Shown here: piece by piece, positions 23,366-30,264 of the stretch
How the letters are laid out: each line of letters starts with the position of its first letter
Position numbering within the stretch: position 1 is the stretch's first letter
NCBI GenBank assembly: GCA_020027875.1
Contig: JAHRHA010000052.1
Location: forward strand, 1-39,779
DNA: 39,779 nt
Direction of reading: 5' to 3'
DNA from: Micromonosporaceae bacterium
Lineage (GTDB): Bacteria > Actinomycetota > Actinomycetes > Mycobacteriales > Micromonosporaceae
The notes under the pieces: model-generated
The model's database searches: none
Told to the model about the DNA's origin: nothing
The model's input: the letters and a program-made list of their open reading frames with translations, nothing else
Made by a program: the position numbers and the translations under genes

Positions 23366-23836
23366 GTGACCGTTGAGCCTGGTCGGGCCACCTTTCTCTA
23401 CGACGGCGACTGCGCCTTCTGCAGTTCGTGCGCGCGGTTCATCGAGCGGTGGGTGCCCACCCCAGCCGACGTGCAGGCATGGCAGCTCACCGACCTGGCC
23501 GCGCTTGGGCTTACGGACGCCGAGTGCGACGAGGCGGTGCAGTGGGTGTCGATCGATGCCGATGGCGGCCGCACGTCCGCCTCCGGGCCAGGTGCCATCG
23601 CAGCGTTACTGCGTAGTTCTCGCCGGCGGGGACTCGGCCGATTGTGGCGCGGTCTCGGGCGACTGCTCGACAGCCGGCTGGCGCTGACTGCGGCGCGGCC
23701 CCTCTACCGATGGGTGGCCCGCAATCGGCACCGAATGCCCGGCGGAAGCCCGGCCTGCGTCGTTCCCGCATCCCGACGCGCTCCCCATCCCCACCGCCAC
23801 GTAAGCATGGAGCACCCTCCGGGTCACTCTGGGTAG
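23366..23836 (+). CDS. DCC family (DUF393) putative thiol-disulfide oxidoreductase
   Basis: A 156-residue protein with the family signature D-G-D-C-A-F-C (Asp13, Cys16, Cys19) just after the first strand (RATFLYDGDCAFC) and a later R-P-L-Y-R-W-V-A-R-N-R helix. DUF393 proteins have a predicted thioredoxin-like fold with a CxxC-type centre; activity is mostly unproven. The C-terminal 35 residues are Pro/His/Arg-rich and unusual. The start is GTG 23366 with no properly spaced SD, so the mRNA may be leaderless. It is divergent from thioredoxin, which may be functionally linked. Confidence 0.85.
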   Translation: MTVEPGRATFLYDGDCAFCSSCARFIERWVPTPADVQAWQLTDLAALGLTDAECDEAVQWVSIDADGGRTSASGPGAIAALLRSSRRRGLGRLWRGLGRLLDSRLALTAARPLYRWVARNRHRMPGGSPACVVPASRRAPHPHRHVSMEHPPGHSG

Positions 23837-23863
23837 CAAAAGAACACGGACGTAGTCATCGAA

Positions 23864-23887
23864 CCTCACAGTTTGGTAACTGTGAGG
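23864..23887. terminator. 10-bp hairpin after the DCC-family gene
   Basis: CCTCACAGTT and AACTGTGAGG are perfect complements around a TGGT loop, 27 bp downstream of the stop. No U-tract follows. It is the only structured feature in the 200-bp gap before the MaoC gene, apart from a shorter TGCAGC/GCTGCA repeat around 23908-23930. Confidence 0.65.
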
Positions 23888-24039
23888 CGCGTCTCCGAAA
23901 AGGCTCTATGCAGCTAGGGCCATAGGCTGCAAAATTCTTCGCATCAGAGCGTGGGCGGCGGGCGCCGGGGAGGGCCCCGCCGCTCATTGCGTGCACGATC
24001 GTTTGATCTGGCGAGCCGATCGTTACACGCGGAGGCGGC

Positions 24040-24540
24040 ATGCAGTTCGGGCGCTACTACGAAGAATTCGAGATCGGCGCGGTCTACCGGCATTGGCCTG
24101 GCAAGACGGTGACCGAGAGCGATGATCACCTCTTCTGTCTCATCACGATGAATCACCACCCGCTCCACCTGGACGCCCATTACGCCGAGACGGCAACCCA
24201 ATTCGGACGCAATGTGGTCGTCGGCAATCTCATCTATTCCCTCCTGCTCGGCATGTCCGTGCCCGACGTCTCGGGCCGGGCGATCGCTAACCTGGAGGTC
24301 GAGTCCCTGCGCCATGTGGCGCCGACGTTTCACGGCGACACGATCTATGGCGAGACCACCGTCCTGGACAAGAAGGAATCGGAGTCCCGGCCCGATCGCG
24401 GCGTGGTCACCGTCGAGACCAGGGGCTACAAGCAGGACGGAACGATGGTGTGCGTGTTTCGCCGCCGCGTCATGGTGCCGAAACAGGCGTACGCGGGACC
24501 CGAGCACCCGAGCTTCCCGGATCCCGCGCCGACTGCCTGA
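24040..24540 (+). CDS. mch: MaoC family dehydratase, probable mesaconyl-CoA hydratase
   Basis: A 166-residue hot-dog-fold hydratase. KTVTESDDHLFCLITMNHHPLHLDAHYAE carries the MaoC catalytic Asp/His region (D-x-x-x-F-x-x-x-T-x-x-x-H-P-x-H) and GNLIYSLLLGMSV and the closing strands follow. From memory it is very close to the MaoC protein of the Streptomyces ethylmalonyl-CoA cluster, which hydrates mesaconyl-CoA to beta-methylmalyl-CoA. The dehydrogenase and lyase on either side of that step are also in the window. GGAGG upstream is the SD for ATG 24040. Confidence 0.9.
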   Translation: MQFGRYYEEFEIGAVYRHWPGKTVTESDDHLFCLITMNHHPLHLDAHYAETATQFGRNVVVGNLIYSLLLGMSVPDVSGRAIANLEVESLRHVAPTFHGDTIYGETTVLDKKESESRPDRGVVTVETRGYKQDGTMVCVFRRRVMVPKQAYAGPEHPSFPDPAPTA

Positions 24541-24631
24541 TTGCTGACATTTCGCCGGTGACGGGTTTCGCGCGCGGACACGTGTCTGACAGACTCGGCA
24601 CGTTCAAACCCCTCGCGGAGGAGTCGCCGAC

Positions 24632-25381
24632 GTGAGCCTCTTCGGACGGCTGCTTGGCCGCCGGCAGTCGCAATGGGACGAGGCGTGGCAGGCGTTTCCG
24701 GGCTTCGTCGGTGACGAGCCCGCGCTCTGGTCGGTCGACCTTGGCGCGGTCTTCGCGGCCCCGGTCAGCCGCTTGCCCGTACGCATGGATGTCGAGGTGC
24801 CGTTCGCGCCGGATCCCGACGGCCTGCCGACCGACGGAGCGCAACTCGCTGAGGTCGAGGACGCGGTACGGGCGAGCGCCGCCAGCCTCGGCGGGGTGTA
24901 CCTGGGCAGGGTGGCCAGCGGCGGCGTCTGCCGCTTCACCGCCCACCTGCCGAACGAGCCGGCAACGCCGGTGACGGTCGCCGGTGTGCCCGAGGCGCAT
25001 GCCCGAACGGAGTACGACCCCCACTGGGCCTATGTGCGCGACACTCTCGCGCCGGACGAGCGCCAGCACCGAACGCTCGAGGACCTCGCCGTCGTGGGAG
25101 TCCTCTCGGCTGACGGTGATCCGCTCGCCACGCCCCGTGCGGTCGAGCATGTGGCCTACTTCGCCGAACAGGCGGGCGCCGAGAACGCCGCGGCAGACCT
25201 TCGCCGCGACGGCTTCGCCGCCAGCGTGGAGCGCGACGACGAGGGCGGCTTCGCGCTGACGGCGCTTCGCAGCGACCCGGTCGCCCCACCTGCGGTGCAT
25301 GAGCTCACCTGGGCCGTGAAGGAGATCGTCGAAAGACACGGCGGCAGCTACGACGGGTGGAATACCGCGGTGGCCGCCTGA
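24632..25381 (+). CDS. RraB-domain protein with a DUF695-like N-terminus
   Basis: A 249-residue protein. The last 85 residues (VEHVAYFAEQAGAENAAADLRRDGF ... KEIVERHGGSYDGWNTAV) match the RraB fold, whose E. coli member binds RNase E and lowers its activity and which also ends in an E-Y-D-G-W-x-T strand. The first 150 residues (SLFGRLLGRRQSQWDEAWQAFPGFVGDEPALWSVDLG...) look like the DUF695 proteins often joined to RraB. Whether it binds RNase E/G here is untested. The start is GTG 24632 behind GGAGGAG. It is separated by about 90 bp from genes on either side. Confidence 0.75.
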   Translation: MSLFGRLLGRRQSQWDEAWQAFPGFVGDEPALWSVDLGAVFAAPVSRLPVRMDVEVPFAPDPDGLPTDGAQLAEVEDAVRASAASLGGVYLGRVASGGVCRFTAHLPNEPATPVTVAGVPEAHARTEYDPHWAYVRDTLAPDERQHRTLEDLAVVGVLSADGDPLATPRAVEHVAYFAEQAGAENAAADLRRDGFAASVERDDEGGFALTALRSDPVAPPAVHELTWAVKEIVERHGGSYDGWNTAVAA

Positions 25382-25476
25382 CGCCCGGGATACCGGCTCG
25401 CCGTCCCGCAATCGCACATCGGGACTGGCTCGCCGGGTCGTCTGAAGGCTTATGCTGGCCTCGGGAGGTCGCCGCC

Positions 25477-25974
25477 ATGTCGAACCAACCCCGTCAGCAG
25501 TCCGCAGCCCTCTCCTTCGATCGCGACGAATGGGAGTTGATCGTCACGCTCCCCCGCCGGGTCCTGATGGCCGCCGTCGCCTCCGCACCGGCGGAGGGTC
25601 GGCGGGCCGCCGAAGGGATCGCGGGGATCGAGGCGATCGCCTCAGGGCTCGCGTCGCACAGCCCGCTGGTCCGGGAGGTGGTGGGCTCCATCTACTCGGA
25701 GTCGTACCACGGGTCGCAGTCCCGCCAGGAGGGGGCGGCCGGTGAGGGCGACTCGGGCATCGTGCAGACGCTCGCGGCCTGCCGGTACGCGTCAGAGGTG
25801 TTGGCCACCCGCAGCGCGCCGGATGACGCCGCCGCGTACCGCGAGTGGCTGTCGCACATCGCGGCCGTGGTGACCGGGGTGGCGCAAGGTGTGGCCGCAC
25901 CCGCGCCCACCGGACGGGTGGGGCTAGCCGAGAGTCGCTTCCTCTATGCCCTCGGCGGCGTGCTCCGCCCGTAA
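25477..25974 (+). CDS. Conserved hypothetical protein
   Basis: A 165-residue protein, start ATG 25477 with SD GGGAGG 7 bp upstream and a TATGCT -10-like box near 25451. It appears all-helical and soluble: WELIVTLPRRVLMAAVASAPAEGRRAAEGIAGIEAIASGLA, a Ser/Gln/Glu-rich loop (SYHGSQSRQEGAAGEGDSG), then AAAYREWLSHIAAVVTGVAQG. The pattern of Ala-rich helices and the opening around a DEWE motif recall uncharacterised actinobacterial proteins, but I cannot name a family or function. Confidence 0.75.
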   Translation: MSNQPRQQSAALSFDRDEWELIVTLPRRVLMAAVASAPAEGRRAAEGIAGIEAIASGLASHSPLVREVVGSIYSESYHGSQSRQEGAAGEGDSGIVQTLAACRYASEVLATRSAPDDAAAYREWLSHIAAVVTGVAQGVAAPAPTGRVGLAESRFLYALGGVLRP

Positions 25975-26055
25975 CCGGGCCAGCCAATGCCCGTACGCCT
26001 GATGCCGGTACCGGCTGATGCCCGTGCCGGCCCATGCCCGTACCCTCTGTAAACC

Positions 26056-26694
26056 GTGAGCGGCGATCAGGTGGAGGTCGGTGTCGGACCATGGCTGGGG
26101 CCGTGGCCGGACGAGTCCCACTACGATCCGGCCCTGCTCGCGGAGGGCGACCGACGCAACGTGGTCGACCGTTACCGGTACTGGCGCCACGAGGCGGTCG
26201 TCGCGGACCTCGACGCGCGGCGGCACGACTTCCACGTCGCGATCGAGAACTGGCAGCACGATCTCAACATCGGCACCGTAGTACGCACGGCGAACGCGTT
26301 TCTGGCCCGCGAGGTGCACATCGTTGGCAAGCGGCGATGGAACCGGCGCGGCGCAATGGTGACCGACCGCTACCAGCACGTGCGCTACCACGACACGGCC
26401 GCCGACCTGGTCGCCTGGGCCACCGAGGAGGGTCTGTTGGTCGTCGGCGTCGACAACCTGCCGGGCTCGCTGCCGCTTGAGACGGTGCATCTGCCCCGTC
26501 GGTGTGTGCTGCTCTTCGGGCAGGAGGGGCCCGGTTTGTCGCCGCCGGCGCGGGCCGCCGCGGCGCTCGTGTGCTCCATCGCGCAGTACGGCTCGACCCG
26601 CTCGATCAACGCTGGCGTGGCCAGCGGGATAGCCATGCATACCTGGATCCGCCAGCACGCGGCCCCGCCGCCGCACGGCCCCTCGCCGAGCTAG
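26056..26694 (+). CDS. TrmH/SpoU family RNA 2'-O-methyltransferase
   Basis: A 212-residue SPOUT-class methyltransferase with the three knot motifs: motif 1 NIGTVVRTANAF, motif 2 LFGQEGPGLS and motif 3 SIAQYGSTRSINAGVASGIAM. The N-terminal 60 residues are an extension shared by actinobacterial members. It methylates ribose 2'-OH in tRNA or rRNA with SAM; the target site is not predictable. The start is GTG 26056 without a clear SD, possibly leaderless. The 80 bases before it contain imperfect repeats of ATGCCCGTAC. Confidence 0.92.
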   Translation: MSGDQVEVGVGPWLGPWPDESHYDPALLAEGDRRNVVDRYRYWRHEAVVADLDARRHDFHVAIENWQHDLNIGTVVRTANAFLAREVHIVGKRRWNRRGAMVTDRYQHVRYHDTAADLVAWATEEGLLVVGVDNLPGSLPLETVHLPRRCVLLFGQEGPGLSPPARAAAALVCSIAQYGSTRSINAGVASGIAMHTWIRQHAAPPPHGPSPS

Positions 26695-26760
26695 GGCCAG
26701 CCGGACGAGTTGATCTACGATCAAATGATTGCCCCCTACACCGATGGGCTAGGGCGCACA

Positions 26761-27450
26761 ATGAGGAGCGTGAGTCTCGCGGTGTGCTGTCCGCGATGTG
26801 GCGGCCCGCTGCGGCCGCCGGACCTGATGCATACCGACTGGCGCTGTGGCGTCTGCGGTCCAGTCCAGCCGCTGCACGTGGCGAGCCACATCTCGGCGGA
26901 GATTCTGGCCGCCGTACGAGATCGTGTGCGCGCCTACAAGGGCGACGACGGCACGATGCCGCTGTGGTGTCCCTGGCCGCTCCCGCGGGGATGGTTCGTC
27001 ACCGGCGTGGCCTGGGCCGGCGACGATCGGACCGGGCCCCGGGCGACGGCCGTCGCGCTGTCCGGTCCGGCTCCGCTGAGCGACGGTCCCGCTGACGCGG
27101 TGTTCGTCGCGGAGGAACTCGGCGTCGGCCTGGGCACCAGCCTGGCCGGCATCCCCGGGCCCGACCCGGGCCCCGCACTTCGCGACGCGGTCGAGACCAC
27201 CGCTGCGCACGCCAAGGTCAAGGCGTCCGGCCACCCCACTCCACTGTGGGCGGTAGCGTCCCTTGAGGACCGAAGCGTCTATGTCGGCGAGGCCCGTGGC
27301 GTGTGGCTATACGCGATCACGTGGCCAGCGCAAGCGGGATATGTGCTCGCGGAGGAGATCCTGTTGCACGATCTCACTGAGTCATTGCCCAGCGAGCTAG
27401 TCTTCGGCGCGCCGTCGCGGCGCCTGCGTCCGCAGCGTGCCGAAGAGTAG
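26761..27450 (+). CDS. DUF6758-like zinc-ribbon protein
   Basis: A 229-residue protein with an N-terminal zinc ribbon: CPRCGGPLRPPDLMHTDWRCGVCG has two C-x2-C pairs. The following globular part (WCPWPLPRGWFVTGVAWAGDD ... AVFVAEELGVGLGTSLAG) matches my recollection of the actinobacterial DUF6758 family; function unknown. The Ala/Gly-rich C-terminus contains VWLYAITWPAQAGYVLAEEILLHDL. The ATG at 26761 is preferred (AGGG about 6 bp upstream); an in-frame ATG at 26710 would add 17 unrelated residues. It lies upstream of the small membrane/PH-domain pair. Confidence 0.8.
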   Translation: MRSVSLAVCCPRCGGPLRPPDLMHTDWRCGVCGPVQPLHVASHISAEILAAVRDRVRAYKGDDGTMPLWCPWPLPRGWFVTGVAWAGDDRTGPRATAVALSGPAPLSDGPADAVFVAEELGVGLGTSLAGIPGPDPGPALRDAVETTAAHAKVKASGHPTPLWAVASLEDRSVYVGEARGVWLYAITWPAQAGYVLAEEILLHDLTESLPSELVFGAPSRRLRPQRAEE

Positions 27451-27587
27451 TCTCACGTGACGGACGCGCCGACGGACGTTTGCGTAGAACCGACTAACTA
27501 ACAGCCAGATACCTGATACCGTGAGTAAGACTCTGCCCAGAAACCGCGGCCGCGTCTGCGCCCGGTCAGAAAGGAGGACAGCCCGGG

Positions 27588-27746
27588 ATGCTCAAGAAGA
27601 CTCTCGCTTGGGGTGGAGTTGCGTTCCTCATCTTCTTCATCGCCTTCCGCCCGGAATCCGCCGCAGAAATATTTAAGTCGGTTGGCGCCGGCATCATGGA
27701 TATTGCCACCGGCTTCGGCGACTTCTTTACCAACCTCGTCGCCTGA
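27588..27746 (+). CDS. 52-residue membrane protein
   Basis: An ATG at 27588 with a strong SD (AAGGAGGA at 27571-27578) starts MLKKTLAWGGVAFLIFFIAF, a single membrane helix after a Lys pair, then RPESAAEIFKSVGAGIMDIATGFGDFFTNLVA, an amphipathic region. The base composition in this gene is lower in GC than its neighbours (atatttaag is unusual here). It lies 9 bp before the PH-domain gene on the same strand, so it probably works with it. I know no characterised relative, though similar short proteins before PH-domain genes are common in actinobacteria. Confidence 0.8.
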   Translation: MLKKTLAWGGVAFLIFFIAFRPESAAEIFKSVGAGIMDIATGFGDFFTNLVA

Positions 27747-27755
27747 CCGTCCTGC

Positions 27756-28493
27756 ATGGTCACCGAGGATCCCCGCCCCGGCGACGACGACGAACGTCGA
27801 CGGCGACCGTCTGAGCGAGACACCGAGCCGATCCCCGCCATCCCCGGCGCGGAGTATGACGACGTCATTGAGTTTGACGACGTCGAATCCGCCGCGCTCA
27901 GCGCCGCTCAGACCGGCGTGGGTTTCGATCGCGTGGATCTCATTGCCACCGGGGCGCCGAGCGATCTTGTGCGCCGTTACCTCTTCCCCACGGAGAAATT
28001 CCGCGGCGAATGGCGCCGGCACTGGATTCATCTGGCCAAACGGTTGATGATCGGCCTCCTGGCCACCTTTGTTCTCGGCTATCTCTCGGGATACTTCGCC
28101 AAGGAAAACGTAACCTCGGGGCTCACGCTCCTGGTGATCATGTGGATCGGCATCATGAGTTGGGTGCTGTGGGACGTGGCGGAGTGGTATTACGACCGCT
28201 TCATCCTCACCAACAAGCGCGTCATGCTCATCGAGGGGATCCTGTCCCGCAAGGTCGCTATGATGCCGCTCCTCCGGGTCACCGACATGAAGTACACCCA
28301 ATCACCGCTCGGTCGGCTGTTGGGCTACGGCACCTTCGAACTCGAGTCGGCCGGGCAGGAGCAGGCGCTGCGCGTCGTGTCGAACCTGCCGAATCCGACC
28401 GAACTCTATCTGCAAGTCGTCGAGGAAATGTACGAGCCCGAGGCCTCCGAGGCGCGTCGCCGCCCGGTCCGGATCGATGATGGCGGCATTTAG
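27756..28493 (+). CDS. Bacterial PH domain (bPH2/YdbS-like) membrane protein
   Basis: A 245-residue protein: an acidic cytosolic N-terminus (residues 1-95), two membrane helices (LMIGLLATFVLGYLSGYF and LTLLVIMWIGIMSWVLW), and a bacterial PH domain (WYYDRFILTNKRVMLIEGILSRKVAMMPLLRVTDMKYTQSPLGRLLGYGTFELES). The signature FxLTNxRVxxxxGxLxRxxxxxPLxxV and the GYGTxxxxS end are typical. Family members sit in the membrane with the PH domain in the cytosol; function unproven. The start is ATG 27756, 9 bp after the small membrane protein, with no SD, consistent with coupling. Confidence 0.92.
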   Translation: MVTEDPRPGDDDERRRRPSERDTEPIPAIPGAEYDDVIEFDDVESAALSAAQTGVGFDRVDLIATGAPSDLVRRYLFPTEKFRGEWRRHWIHLAKRLMIGLLATFVLGYLSGYFAKENVTSGLTLLVIMWIGIMSWVLWDVAEWYYDRFILTNKRVMLIEGILSRKVAMMPLLRVTDMKYTQSPLGRLLGYGTFELESAGQEQALRVVSNLPNPTELYLQVVEEMYEPEASEARRRPVRIDDGGI

Positions 28494-28514
28494 CACCAGC
28501 CGGAGCACCTATGA

Positions 28515-28541
28515 CAACCATTCCGGCGTGATCGGGCGTCT
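28515..28541 (+). promoter_or_regulatory. Candidate ECF promoter of the lipoprotein gene
   Basis: CAACC at 28515-28519 and CGTCT at 28537-28541 are separated by exactly 17 bases. The same pair and spacing occur at 29682-29708 before the sigma factor gene. The -35 (AAC core) and -10 (CGTC) elements are of the general ECF type. It lies 29 bp before the lipoprotein ATG. Confidence 0.65.
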
Positions 28542-28570
28542 CCTCTGCACACCTGCGTGGAGGGAGTCGC

Positions 28571-29677
28571 ATGTCAAGCGGGAGCCTTCGGGTCGTCGGA
28601 CTGATCGCCGCCGCGATCATGCTCGCGTCCGGGACTGGGTTGGCCGCGTGCGCCCGGTCCGGCACACCCGTTGCCACCGAGACCGCGCGGTCTTCGCCCG
28701 CACAGTCGATCGGGCCCCGGGTCGCGACGGTCGCCGTGCCGCCGGTCGATGTCTTGGTCGGCAACGAGTTGCGTACCGCCGATGGCATGCGGATCTCGCT
28801 GAGCTGGGCGGGCGATTACCTCGGTGTGCTTCGGGTGAGTCAGGGATGGCTCGTCTTCAACCAGGGCGAGAAGCCCGCGACCTGGCTTCTTACGGATGCG
28901 GGCGATCGTCATCAGCTGCTCAGTGGTGAGAATTGGCCGGTGGTCTCGCCCAACGGCAGCCGGCTGGCCTACCGCGCGGGGGACGAGATCGTCGTTGCCC
29001 GGCTCGACGGCGCCAAGCTCGCGACGGTCGCCAGGACCGGCGGCATCGGGAGGTTTTGGCCGAACATGTTCGTCGGCGATTCGCTGGTGCTGAGCTACTC
29101 CGTGACCGGCGGCGAGGCCGAGAACTTCGACACCTGGCGTTATGCCAGCGGACCGTATCGCCCGACACCGGTGAACCAGTTGATCGTGGGCGCCACGCCC
29201 GATGGGCGGCACCTGGTCGGCCAGGTGCCTAGCGACGCCGGCCTATGCCTGGCGATATTTGACCCGGGCACCCTCGCGCCGATCAACCGAGCGTGCGGGC
29301 TCTCCGCCTCAGTTGGGCCGCATCCGCCGATCTCACCGGACGGCCGGTGGTTGCTGCTGTACGTGATGTCGGATGGGCTCCCGACCGAGGCCACGAAGGC
29401 GATGGGGAACCCGACCGCGCTCGTCGACCTCACCACGGTCTTTGAGCGTCCGGTGATCGTAGGCACCTGGCCCGATGAGCCGTCGCGGCCCTTCGGGCTA
29501 TCGGACTGTGTGTGGCCGAACAACACCACGGCCATCTGTGCCGGCTCGGGCGCGCTAGCCCGGATGGACATGACGAACCCGGGCCGCGTTGAATGGATCA
29601 CCCTGGCAGGGGTGCCGATTGATCCGCACACGCAGTCCCCGTACCGGGTCCTGCCCGTACTTCATCTCAGCCAATAA
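28571..29677 (+). CDS. Lipoprotein with WD40/TolB-like beta-propeller
   Basis: A 368-residue secreted lipoprotein: a signal peptide (residues 1-26, hydrophobic LIAAAIMLASGTG) ends in the lipobox L-A-A-C with Cys27. The mature part is beta-rich with short blades around W(L/V), SPNGSRLAYRAGDEIVVARLDG, DGRHLVGQ and SPDGRWLLL, resembling TolB/WD40-like propellers. It shares PPVDVL, TADG, GWLV, FDTW, CLA and PDGRWLL with the protein encoded at 30264, so the two are paralogs. The start is ATG 28571 behind GGAGGGA. A promoter signature shared with the adjacent sigma factor gene suggests control by that factor. Ligand unknown. Confidence 0.85.
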   Translation: MSSGSLRVVGLIAAAIMLASGTGLAACARSGTPVATETARSSPAQSIGPRVATVAVPPVDVLVGNELRTADGMRISLSWAGDYLGVLRVSQGWLVFNQGEKPATWLLTDAGDRHQLLSGENWPVVSPNGSRLAYRAGDEIVVARLDGAKLATVARTGGIGRFWPNMFVGDSLVLSYSVTGGEAENFDTWRYASGPYRPTPVNQLIVGATPDGRHLVGQVPSDAGLCLAIFDPGTLAPINRACGLSASVGPHPPISPDGRWLLLYVMSDGLPTEATKAMGNPTALVDLTTVFERPVIVGTWPDEPSRPFGLSDCVWPNNTTAICAGSGALARMDMTNPGRVEWITLAGVPIDPHTQSPYRVLPVLHLSQ

Positions 29678-29681
29678 ACTG

Positions 29682-29708
29682 CAACCCTTTGCCGTAGCCG
29701 ACGCGTCT
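29682..29708 (+). promoter_or_regulatory. Candidate ECF promoter of the sigma factor operon
   Basis: CAACC at 29682-29686 (within GCAACC) and CGTCT at 29704-29708, spaced 17 bases, identical in core and spacing to the element at 28515-28541. It lies 31 bp before the ATG at 29740, consistent with autoregulation of the sigma gene and its downstream partner. Confidence 0.65.
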
Positions 29709-29739
29709 GATGAGCGCCAACTGTGGAATGGGAGTCTCA

Positions 29740-30264
29740 ATGGACGCGGAGTTCCGGCAGTTCGTGGCGGCCAGGTCGGCGGCACTGCTGCGTACCGCGT
29801 ATCTGCTCGTCGGGGACTGGGCACACGCCGAGGACGTGCTGCAGACGGCGCTGACCAAGACGTACCTCGCCTGGCGCCGCCTGGGTGAGATCGAGGCGGT
29901 CGAGGCGTATGCGCGACGTGTCCTCGTCACCACGGCCACCAGCTGGTGGCGGCGGCGCTGGCATGGCGAACGGCCGACAGCGGTCATGCCCGACCGGGTC
30001 ATGCCCGATCGCGTCGACGAAGAGATCGAGCGGCAAGCACTCTGGCGACACGTCCACGCGCTGCCGGCGCGGCAGCGAGCGGTCCTGGTGTTGCGGTTCT
30101 ACGAGGATCTCACCGAGGTCGAGACCGCCCGCGTGCTCGGCGTGGCGGTCGGGACAGTCAAGAGCCAGTGCGCTCGCGCTCTCGCCACGCTGCGCACCCG
30201 CCTGGCCGAGGACGGCGTGGAACCAGCCGCGGACCACCAGCGCCACATGGAGAGGAAGGCGTGA
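29740..30264 (+). CDS. SigE-family ECF RNA polymerase sigma factor
   Basis: A 174-residue extracytoplasmic-function sigma factor with region 2 (LLRTAYLLVGDWAHAEDVLQTALTKTYLAW) and region 4 (LPARQRAVLVLRFYEDLTEVETARVLGVAVGTVKSQCARALATLRTRL), and no N- or C-terminal extension. It would direct RNA polymerase to a small set of promoters. GGGAG is 5 bp before the ATG at 29740; an upstream in-frame ATG (29710) adds 10 residues and lies on the promoter. Its stop (TGA) overlaps the ATG of the next gene by one base, so the sigma factor and its probable antagonist are translationally coupled. Confidence 0.93.
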   Translation: MDAEFRQFVAARSAALLRTAYLLVGDWAHAEDVLQTALTKTYLAWRRLGEIEAVEAYARRVLVTTATSWWRRRWHGERPTAVMPDRVMPDRVDEEIERQALWRHVHALPARQRAVLVLRFYEDLTEVETARVLGVAVGTVKSQCARALATLRTRLAEDGVEPAADHQRHMERKA

